Source: UBA6136 sp044351045
GTDB taxonomy: Bacteria; Pseudomonadota; Gammaproteobacteria; Methylococcales; Methylococcaceae
Assembly: GCA_044351045.1 (NCBI GenBank)
Contig: JBILGM010000004.1
Coordinates: 1 to 64,000 of the forward strand
DNA length: 64,000 bases
Reading direction: 5' to 3'
The notes below the pieces were generated by a model. It saw nothing but the letters and a program-made list of their open reading frames with translations, ran no database searches and had not been told where the DNA came from. Shown in pieces: positions 57,631-64,000 of this stretch; position 1 is the first letter of the stretch, and the number at the start of each line of letters is the position of its first letter. The position numbers and the translations under genes were made by a program.

Positions 57631-58935
57631 TCATTTTTCCCGGCAGGACAGACGGTGCGTGTTTTGGATGTTGTCGCGCCATTCGTCCGGGAGATTCGCT
57701 TCGGCGGCAAATTCCGGCCAACGATTTACCGCCCCCCGTACTTCCTCGATGATCGTCGCGGCGCGCCCCCGCTTCATCACGGCCGCTGTGGCGCATGACT
57801 CAAAGTCCTGCAGGGTGAAACCATCGCGTTTTCCGTTCAGCGTCATCTGATGCGAGGCCGTCCAGGTGCCGGAAGGATTGTAGCTGTGGGTCACGTCAAA
57901 GGCCGGAGCGAGCGACCATTCGCCCTGTTGGTTCATCAGGAAAGCAATGTTCTTCACATGGTCGTCCTGATTCCGCGCCATGATGTTGAAAACCATCCGC
58001 CGAAACTGCTCCTCCACCGCCGCCATCGGCAGCTTCAACTGGCGTATTGTCAGCAGCGCCTGCTCGTAGGCGTAGGCTCCGGCCTGGTTGAAATCGAAAT
58101 GCGCCAGCGCGCAGAGCGACTGCATGTGCAACTTCGCCCCGCTCGGTAGGCGATCAAAGCGCCGCGTCATGAAATGACGCCGCCCGTTCTCCTCCAGCAG
58201 CCGGCATTCGCTCATCGTGATGCCCGCCGCCTTCGCCATCCGATGATAGGCATATTCGATCATGCCGAAGCCCCTGGGGTCTTCCAGTTCCTTGTCCTTG
58301 TTGCCCGCCACGCCGTCAAATTTCAGCAGCCAGTAGTCGAAGCCCTCGCCTGCGGTGATCTGTCCCGATCGCACTTCGTTCGTCTCGCGATTCCACGCGA
58401 TCACCGCCTTGGCCCGCGCGCCGCCGGCCGACGTGCCCACGCTCAGGATGTCACGCAACGCCTTTTCCTTTCCGGCTTCGTGAAAATGTGCGTGCAAATC
58501 GCCACGATGCGTGAGCACCTCGCCCGCCAGCCGCACCCATGCGTCCACCTCGATCTTTGATGTCCTGCGCGGTCTGGGTCCGAGTACGGGTGCGTATTCC
58601 AGCGCCCCCATGCCGCGCATGCCTGTGTAGCAAAGCCGCTCCACCGCGTTGAAACTCTCCGCCGTGCGCCCCTGAGTTGCGAGCCATGCGTCAATCAGCG
58701 CGTTGCCGAATTTGTCCGGCAGCGAATCCGCCAGCAGCCCCGGCAGGCCATGGAAGGTATTCCTCGGCAGTGCGGGAAATTCATACACCCGCTTGCTCAA
58801 CGGCATCGCCAGGGGTGACAGTTCGATTCCGCTGCGCGCAAAGTCCGCGTCGTACTGGAACGCCGCCACATCGCGCTCGACGTCGAGCGACACCGCGCCA
58901 ATGGTCCGGCCCCAGAGCCGCACTTTGGCGATCAT
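57631..58935 (-). CDS. hipA: HipA-like serine/threonine kinase toxin
   Basis: A 434-residue kinase of the HipA family, with the N-subdomain 1-like start (KVRLWGRTIGAVSLD), the Gly-rich ATP loop SVGTSAGGARAKAVIAW, catalytic NIMARNQDDHVKNIAF and metal-binding PAFDVTHSYNP. In the model system it phosphorylates a tRNA synthetase and induces dormancy. Its start overlaps the antitoxin-like gene by ATGA. It borders the restriction operon with no link other than location. Confidence 0.88.
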   Translation of the reverse strand: MIAKVRLWGRTIGAVSLDVERDVAAFQYDADFARSGIELSPLAMPLSKRVYEFPALPRNTFHGLPGLLADSLPDKFGNALIDAWLATQGRTAESFNAVERLCYTGMRGMGALEYAPVLGPRPRRTSKIEVDAWVRLAGEVLTHRGDLHAHFHEAGKEKALRDILSVGTSAGGARAKAVIAWNRETNEVRSGQITAGEGFDYWLLKFDGVAGNKDKELEDPRGFGMIEYAYHRMAKAAGITMSECRLLEENGRRHFMTRRFDRLPSGAKLHMQSLCALAHFDFNQAGAYAYEQALLTIRQLKLPMAAVEEQFRRMVFNIMARNQDDHVKNIAFLMNQQGEWSLAPAFDVTHSYNPSGTWTASHQMTLNGKRDGFTLQDFESCATAAVMKRGRAATIIEEVRGAVNRWPEFAAEANLPDEWRDNIQNTHRLSCREK

Positions 58936-59285
58936 GTCGGCTCACCCCATGTCCATTTTCCGGGTTTCTCCGTCACGCCTCTTTTGCCGGTCGCCCGCTG
59001 GCGCTTGCGGCCCGCCTGTTTCAATTGTTCCATTGGGCCGGGCACTGACTCCGGCAGCAGGGTCTCGAATCGCTCCAACAACTCGAGCGCCCGGCAGACG
59101 CGCAAAAAACCCGAGAGTTGCGTCGCCACTTCCCCCGACTCCAATCGCTCGATCGTCCGCTTGGATACGCCTGCCTGTTCCGCAAGCGCCGCCTGAGTCA
59201 GGTTATGCTCGATGCGCAACCCCGCCAGACGCCCACCCAGTTCGTGCAGGACCGCCTCATCGGTCAGTTGCGCAGAGATTTTCAT
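58932..59285 (-). CDS. hipB: HipB-like helix-turn-helix antitoxin
   Basis: A 117-residue protein with an N-terminal XRE helix-turn-helix (LAGLRIEHNLTQAALAEQAG, then VSKRTIERLESGE). It should bind HipA and repress its own promoter. The C-terminus is basic (KRQRATGKRGVTEK). A perfect palindrome lies 41 bases upstream of its start. Confidence 0.85.
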   Translation of the reverse strand: MKISAQLTDEAVLHELGGRLAGLRIEHNLTQAALAEQAGVSKRTIERLESGEVATQLSGFLRVCRALELLERFETLLPESVPGPMEQLKQAGRKRQRATGKRGVTEKPGKWTWGEPT

Positions 59286-59326
59286 AATGCGTCATATCAG
59301 GCGAATTGATTCGATAGGACGATTTT

Positions 59327-59346
59327 ATTCGTCACTCATGACGAAT
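59327..59346. promoter_or_regulatory. Palindromic operator candidate for hipBA
   Basis: ATTCGTCA-CTCA-TGACGAAT is a perfect 8+4+8 palindrome. Several further CGTCAT half-sites lie on both sides (59290, 59358, 59398). This is what a HipB-type dimer would be expected to bind. The rest of the 285-base gap to mtaB shows no gene. Confidence 0.55.
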
Positions 59347-59570
59347 TCAACCCAATCGTCATGGATGGCTAGAAACTGGCCATCTATGCATTTATATCGT
59401 CATTCTAGGCGATTTGATCGCTTTAGGTATTGCCGGCATTCGCCGGCGATGGAGTGATGGACACCGCCATGCTCGGACTTATTGGCGGGGCCACCTGCAG
59501 CGGTTTCGTGGCGGTTTTCCGGGATGGATCCACGATCTGCTGCGGCCCGTCCCTGCACTGCCCATTGGGT

Positions 59571-60863
59571 TCAAGCCATTTCTCCCACCAGGGTGTCGCC
59601 GTCATCGGCGAGCCCGGTGAGTCGGGCCGGTGCGATGCGAAAGCTCAGATCGGCGCCCTGTTCGGGGGTGATCGCCAGGCCGACCTTGAGATAGTTTGGG
59701 GTGTAGCCGAACACCTTGGCGCTTCCATCCTCCAGGCGACGGGTGCCCTCCCAGAGGATGGGCAGCGTGCGGCCCAGGTGGCGGGTGGCGAAGTCGCGCT
59801 TTTGTTGTTCGGCCAGTTCATGCAGGGCACGGCTGCGGGCCTTCTTGATATCGCCGTGAATCGGTGCGGGCATGGTGGCGGCCGCCGTGCCGGCGCGGGG
59901 CGAGAAGCTGAAAACATGGGTGTGGCCGAAGCCGATCTGGCGGACGAAGTCGAGGGTTTCATCCCACTCGGTTTCGGTTTCACCCGGAAAGCCGACGATC
60001 AGGTCGGTGGTGATGTTGATGTCGGGGATCTGGCTTCGAAGGCGTTCGATTAGCGCCGCGAATTCGTGGGTCTTGCAACGCCGCGCCATCCGCTTGAGGA
60101 CACTGTCCGATCCGCTTTGCAGGGGCAGATGCAGGTGGGGCATGAGTCGGGGGTTGGCGAACAAGTCGACGAACGTCTCGGGAATATCCCAGGGCTCCAG
60201 CGAGCCGAGCCTCAGTCGGGGGATGGTGGTTTGGTCCAGCACTTCCCGGATGAGCGCGACGAGGTGGGAACCGTTGTCGCTGCCATACCCGCCAAGGTGA
60301 ACGCCGGTCAACACGGCTTCCTGAATGCCCTCCCCGTGCAGCCGATTGATCTCATCGATGATGTCGGCCGGGTGCCGGCTGCGTTCTTCCCCGCGGGCCA
60401 CGGTAACAATGCAATAGGTGCAGCGGTAGCGGCAACCGTCCTGCACCTTGATGAAGGCGCGGTGCCGGCCCAGGCGGAAGAGGGCGGATTCGCCCGGCGC
60501 GGTGGATTGCGCCGGCATGGCGTCCAGGGCCAGACGGGCTTTGGCGATCTCCACCAGACGATGTTTGTCGGCATTGCCGACGACCAGGTCGACGCCCAGC
60601 GTTTCGGCCTCGGCCTGATTGAGGGTGGCATAACACCCGCTCAGTACCAATTTGGCGCCCGGATTCTCGCGTGCCGCCTTGCGCAGCAGGTTGCGGGATT
60701 TGCGAACCGCATCCTGGGTAACAGCGCAGGAGTTAAAAACCAGTAGATCGGCTTCTTCGTTATCACCCACCAACCGGTGTCCATCCGCCTGAAAGTCGCG
60801 GGCCCAGGTTTCCAGTTCGGCCTCGTTGAGCCGACAGCCCAGGGTTTTGAGTTGGATGCGCAT
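59571..60863 (-). CDS. mtaB: tRNA-t6A37 methylthiotransferase
   Basis: A 430-residue radical SAM enzyme that adds a methylthio group to t6A37 of tRNA. The N-terminal UPF0004 domain has MRIQLKTLGCRLNEAELETW; the radical SAM cluster motif is CRYRCTYCIVTVARG; a TRAM domain is C-terminal. The first ATG giving the usual LKTLGCR N-terminus is at 60863; longer frames add only non-conserved residues. MtaB is favoured over MiaB/RimO from the CRLNE signature. Confidence 0.9.
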   Translation of the reverse strand: MRIQLKTLGCRLNEAELETWARDFQADGHRLVGDNEEADLLVFNSCAVTQDAVRKSRNLLRKAARENPGAKLVLSGCYATLNQAEAETLGVDLVVGNADKHRLVEIAKARLALDAMPAQSTAPGESALFRLGRHRAFIKVQDGCRYRCTYCIVTVARGEERSRHPADIIDEINRLHGEGIQEAVLTGVHLGGYGSDNGSHLVALIREVLDQTTIPRLRLGSLEPWDIPETFVDLFANPRLMPHLHLPLQSGSDSVLKRMARRCKTHEFAALIERLRSQIPDINITTDLIVGFPGETETEWDETLDFVRQIGFGHTHVFSFSPRAGTAAATMPAPIHGDIKKARSRALHELAEQQKRDFATRHLGRTLPILWEGTRRLEDGSAKVFGYTPNYLKVGLAITPEQGADLSFRIAPARLTGLADDGDTLVGEMA

Positions 60864-60871
60864 GGAGGGGG

Positions 60872-62029
60872 TTAGCGGGTCAATCCGGTGAGGCGGAACC
60901 AATGCCAGGCGATCATCGATACCAGCAGCAGAACCAGACCCATCTGGACATAACGGTCGAGGATATCGATGCGGGCGATGACGCTGGGTCTTGATTGCTC
61001 CGTGGTCTCGTGCAACCGGTTGGAAGCCCACAGAAACAGGGCGAATAGAATCAGATTGACGAAGTAGCAGACGTTGTAAACCAGATCCAGAAACGTGGCA
61101 TAGGGCAGGTTGGGCAATTTCTCCTTGTAACTCTGCTGAAGAAAGATCAGCGTCAGCAAGGCCGTTGGGGGGATGCCAAGGCGGACATCCCAGAGGGAAG
61201 AAGACAATGAGGGCGAGAACAGGACCAACGCCATGACGACCGTCAGCGGCAGGATGAGCGTCAGCAGGGCGGCATTGGGCGATTGTTGATAAGACACCAG
61301 GAAATCTACCTGGGGTAAGCGCACCCTCTCCGCGCTGGCCGGGGAGGTTCTGGCTCCAAAGTCCGAACCATATTCATGGAGTCGGTGGGTGATCGTGAAA
61401 GCGGTCGTTTTGTAACCCATGAGGCTGATGAATCCGCCGACACCGGAAGCAGGTTCATCGGGAACCAGGAACAGGCCATGATCGCCCTTTTTTGTCAGGG
61501 TCTCGGTAAGTTCAAGGGTTAGCGGCAAGTCCACCTTCTGAAACGGGTACCGGCGAAAGTCCATGTTGTGGGCATAAAACGCCCCGGAAAATTTGAAGCT
61601 TTGATGGTAAAGACCGTTCTGAAGACGCTGGGGTTGCGGATAGGTGGGTTCCAGCTTGAAGTCCCAACCATCAAGCTGGTTGACCCAATTCAACCATTTC
61701 TCGGGCGCAAGGCCATTGCTCAGCAACAAGGTTTGCGCGGCTTCCGGCCAGTTTAGCCAGATGCGGCCCTCGGCATTGAAGGTTTGGTCGTCGGGCGAGA
61801 ACTTGTAGATATTCTCGATATAGGCGCCAACCTGGACCGGTGTCTGTGTGGCCCACAATTGGGAATCGGTGTTCAGAGGCAGCAGGCGTTCTCGCGGTTC
61901 GATTTCTGCGGTTTCGAGCACCTGGCTGCCAATCAGCGTAAACAAAAGGGTCCAGAACCCCATGAACAAGCAAAATGCCAGAACTATGTTGCGATCCTGG
62001 TGATCCAGTTTCATGGCAGTTGTATCCAA
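60872..62029 (-). CDS. Pentameric ligand-gated ion channel-like protein
   Basis: A 385-residue protein. After an N-terminal membrane helix (VLAFCLFMGFWTLLFTLIG), residues 60-245 form a beta-rich extracytoplasmic domain with FRRYPFQKVDLPLTLELTET, resembling the YPFDxQ loop of Cys-loop/GLIC channels but without the two Cys. Four C-terminal helices follow: M1 (LILPLTVVMALVLF), an M2 with PPTALLTLIFLQQ, M3 (DLVYNVCYFVNLILFALFLW) and M4 (MGLVLLLVSMIAWHWF). The extra N-terminal helix is odd for the family. The ligand is unknown. It lies 8 bases upstream of mtaB. Confidence 0.72.
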   Translation of the reverse strand: MDTTAMKLDHQDRNIVLAFCLFMGFWTLLFTLIGSQVLETAEIEPRERLLPLNTDSQLWATQTPVQVGAYIENIYKFSPDDQTFNAEGRIWLNWPEAAQTLLLSNGLAPEKWLNWVNQLDGWDFKLEPTYPQPQRLQNGLYHQSFKFSGAFYAHNMDFRRYPFQKVDLPLTLELTETLTKKGDHGLFLVPDEPASGVGGFISLMGYKTTAFTITHRLHEYGSDFGARTSPASAERVRLPQVDFLVSYQQSPNAALLTLILPLTVVMALVLFSPSLSSSLWDVRLGIPPTALLTLIFLQQSYKEKLPNLPYATFLDLVYNVCYFVNLILFALFLWASNRLHETTEQSRPSVIARIDILDRYVQMGLVLLLVSMIAWHWFRLTGLTR

Positions 62030-62038
62030 AGCATGCGG

Positions 62039-62851
62039 TCAGGCGACCGTTTTAAGTCCCAGCACATCCTGCATATCGTAAAAGCCCGCGGGTTTGCCTT
62101 CGAGCCAAGCCGCTGCCCGCATGGCGCCCTTGGCAAAGGTCATGCGGCTGGAGGCATTGTGGGTGATTTCCACGCGCTCGCCTTCGTCGGCGAACATCAC
62201 GGTGTGCTCGCCGACAATGTCGCCAGCACGAATAACGGAAAAGCCGATGCTTTTCGGATCACGCTCACCGGTGTGACCTTCCCGGCCCCAAACGGCACAT
62301 TCCTTGAGGTCGCGACCCAGTGCTTCGGCGACGACTTCACCCATTCGCAGGGCCGTTCCGGAGGGGGCGTCAACTTTATGACGGTGGTGGGCTTCGATGA
62401 TTTCGATGTCGGTGTTGTCGCCGATGACCTTGGCGGCGATTTCCAGCAACTTCAGGCAGAGATTGACGCCGACACTCATGTTGGGGGCGAGCATGATGGG
62501 GATGTCACGGGCCGCTCGGTCGATGGTGTCGCGCTCTTCTGCACTGAAGCCGGTGGTACCGATCACTATGCGCTTGCCATGCTGGCGGCAGAGTTCCAGA
62601 GCGGCGATAGCTGGCTCGGGACGGGTGAAATCCACCAGTACGTCGACATCAGATATCACGGCGGCGAGGCTATCGGTAACGGCAATGCCCTGCGGCGAAA
62701 GGCCGGCCAGCGTGCCGGCGTCGGTGCCGATGGCCGGGCTGCCGGGTCGCTCCAGGGCGGCCGCCAGTTGCAGGTGTTCCGCATTGATGCAGGCATTGAT
62801 CAGCGCATGGCCCATGCGGCCTGCCGCGCCGTGGATGGCGACTCGTATCAT
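62039..62851 (-). CDS. dapB: 4-hydroxy-tetrahydrodipicolinate reductase
   Basis: A 270-residue NAD(P)H-dependent reductase of the lysine/diaminopimelate pathway. The Rossmann motif is VAIHGAAGRMGHALI; the active site HHRHKVDAPSGTAL has catalytic His and Lys. The start at 62851 gives MIRVAIHG. It precedes the channel-like gene and is itself behind dnaJ, a common gammaproteobacterial order. Confidence 0.96.
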   Translation of the reverse strand: MIRVAIHGAAGRMGHALINACINAEHLQLAAALERPGSPAIGTDAGTLAGLSPQGIAVTDSLAAVISDVDVLVDFTRPEPAIAALELCRQHGKRIVIGTTGFSAEERDTIDRAARDIPIMLAPNMSVGVNLCLKLLEIAAKVIGDNTDIEIIEAHHRHKVDAPSGTALRMGEVVAEALGRDLKECAVWGREGHTGERDPKSIGFSVIRAGDIVGEHTVMFADEGERVEITHNASSRMTFAKGAMRAAAWLEGKPAGFYDMQDVLGLKTVA

Positions 62852-62880
62852 GTTGATTTTCCGGTTGCTGCTTGAGTGGG

Positions 62881-62908
62881 CAAAAAAGTGGGCGCCTGGG
62901 GCGCCCAC
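62881..62908 (-). terminator. Intrinsic terminator of dnaJ
   Basis: On the minus strand GTGGGCGCC-CCA-GGCGCCCAC (62888-62908) is followed by six T (62882-62887). It lies 23 bases after the dnaJ stop codon. Confidence 0.88.
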
Positions 62909-62931
62909 GAATCTCTTGATTGGCCTTGGCG

Positions 62932-64000
62932 TCAGAGTCCGATTTTATCGAAAAACTGTTTGACGCCATCCAGCCAGCCATGCGCCTGGGGACTGTGCTT
63001 GCTGCCGCCCCCGGTCAGGGATTCATCGAACTGCTTGATCAGGTCCATTTGCTCCTTATTGAGATGGACGGGGGTTTCGATGCGGACGCGGCACATCAGG
63101 TCGCCCACGGCGCCCCCGCGTACCGGCTTGACCCCCTTGCCGCTCAGTCTGAACATGCGGCCAGTTTGGGTTTCGGCCGGAATTTTCAAGGCGACCTTGC
63201 CGGCAAGTGTGGGGACTTCGACCTCCCCACCCAGGCAGGCCTTCGGGAAGCTGATGGGGACCTCGCAGTAGAGGTTGGCGCCATCGCGGGTAAAGATCGC
63301 GTGATCCTTGACGTTGACCTGAACGTACAGGTCGCCCGCCGACGCGCCCGACTCTCCGGCTTCACCTTCGCCAGACAGGCGAATGCGGTCGCCGGTGTCG
63401 ACGCCGGCCGGCACCTTGACGGAAAGCGTCTTGGTGTCCTGGATGCGACCCTGACCATGACAAGAGCGGCAGGGGTCCTTGATTTGCTTGCCGGACCCGC
63501 GACAGGTGGGGCAGGTTTGCTGCACGGAAAAAAAGCCCTGCTGCATGCGCACCGCGCCGTGGCCATGACAGGTGGGGCAGGTCGTGACCGCCGACCCCTT
63601 GTTGGCGCCCGATCCGTCGCAGCTCTTGCAATCAACCAGGGTCGGAATCTGAATCTTGACTTCGGTTCCGGCAACGGCCTCTTCCAGCGTGATTTCCAGG
63701 TTGTAACGCAAGTCTGAACCACGCTGTGGCCCACCGCGACCGCGCGAACCGCCACCGCCGAAGATGTCGCCAAACACATCGCCGAAGATGTCACTGAAAT
63801 TCCCGCCGCCAAAGCCCTGGCCGCCGCCCATCGAGGGGTCGACGCCGGCATGGCCGAACTGGTCATAGGCGGAGCGTTTCTTGGGGTCGGAGAGCACGTC
63901 GTGCGCCTCCTTGACTTTCTTGAACTGCTCCTCGGCCTCGGGATTGTCGCGATTCCGATCTGGGTGGTACTTCATCGCCAGACGGCGGAAGCTCTTCTTG
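62932..64000 (-). CDS. dnaJ: Chaperone DnaJ (N-terminus beyond the window)
   Basis: The frame runs to the window edge and includes RRLAMKYHPDRN of the J domain with its HPD motif; the first 20 or so residues are outside. A Gly/Phe-rich region follows (GGGQGFGGGNFSDIFGDVFG), then four zinc-binding CxxCxGxG repeats (CKSCDGSG, CPTCHGHG, CPTCRGSG, CRSCHGQG) and the C-terminal substrate domain. A Hsp40 co-chaperone of DnaK. Confidence 0.96.
   Translation of the reverse strand, partial: KKSFRRLAMKYHPDRNRDNPEAEEQFKKVKEAHDVLSDPKKRSAYDQFGHAGVDPSMGGGQGFGGGNFSDIFGDVFGDIFGGGGSRGRGGPQRGSDLRYNLEITLEEAVAGTEVKIQIPTLVDCKSCDGSGANKGSAVTTCPTCHGHGAVRMQQGFFSVQQTCPTCRGSGKQIKDPCRSCHGQGRIQDTKTLSVKVPAGVDTGDRIRLSGEGEAGESGASAGDLYVQVNVKDHAIFTRDGANLYCEVPISFPKACLGGEVEVPTLAGKVALKIPAETQTGRMFRLSGKGVKPVRGGAVGDLMCRVRIETPVHLNKEQMDLIKQFDESLTGGGSKHSPQAHGWLDGVKQFFDKIGL

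Noticed and set aside
56106..57752. A 548-residue plus-strand open frame opposite hsdM
   Set aside because: GC-rich antisense frame; hsdM on the other strand has clear methyltransferase motifs.

Overview
The window looks like chromosomal DNA of a gammaproteobacterial methylotroph, most likely a methanotroph of the Methylococcales. The main evidence is a complete calcium-type methanol dehydrogenase cluster (mxaFJGIRSACKLD), an embedded pqqA gene and a MoxY/MxaY-type sensor kinase with LuxR-type response regulators. No methane monooxygenase gene lies in the window, so methane oxidation itself is not shown.

Layout. 1-7.6 kb: the edge of an IS630-like transposase, a giant DUF11-repeat surface protein with an IPTL-CTERM sorting signal, a MntA/HepT toxin-antitoxin pair, exosortase H with its partner membrane protein, and a decayed RAYT transposase. 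7.6-19.5 kb: housekeeping genes (dapD, dapC, proS, yjbQ, a DUF411 protein, glk, pcm, glyQS, gmhB, a plsC-like acyltransferase) plus a DUF4258/DUF2283 pair whose first gene is broken by an amber codon. 19.5-39.7 kb: the methanol oxidation region. It holds a P-type-ATPase-like protein that has lost its catalytic motifs, a TonB-dependent receptor, a deletion-damaged response-regulator copy, mxaFJGIRSACKLD, pqqA, two response regulators, a MoxY-like kinase and a two-PepSY periplasmic protein. 39.7-49.4 kb: oxaloacetate decarboxylase oadGAB, a glycosyltransferase, two small exported proteins, an orphan ABC transporter pair, an AMP/thymidine phosphorylase and a decayed PRPP-synthetase-like gene. 49.4-59.3 kb: a defence island with type I restriction-modification (hsdM, frameshifted hsdS, hsdR), a TIR-domain gene and a trypsin-like protease gene between hsdS and hsdR, then hipBA. 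59.5-64 kb: mtaB, a pentameric ligand-gated channel homologue, dapB and partial dnaJ.

The most interesting signal is a shared 13-bp inverted repeat, RGGAA-N3-TTCCY. I found six exact copies, all in intergenic DNA of the methanol region: upstream of the pseudo-ATPase, the TonB receptor, mxaF, pqqA, the response-regulator gene at 36178-36831, and the PepSY-kinase-regulator operon. mxaF carries a second, one-mismatch copy 21 bp away. I infer one regulon joining methanol dehydrogenase, its PQQ cofactor precursor, an outer-membrane receptor, a possible metal-binding PepSY protein and a catalytically dead P-type ATPase, read by the NarL/LuxR-type regulators encoded here. This would fit a metal-responsive switch, but the metal is not shown by the sequence.

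In the defence island, a 31-bp direct repeat derived from the hsdS 3' end flanks the TIR gene, as if the gene arrived as a cassette. hsdS itself is out of frame at a run of six G, which could be phase variation, decay or an assembly error.
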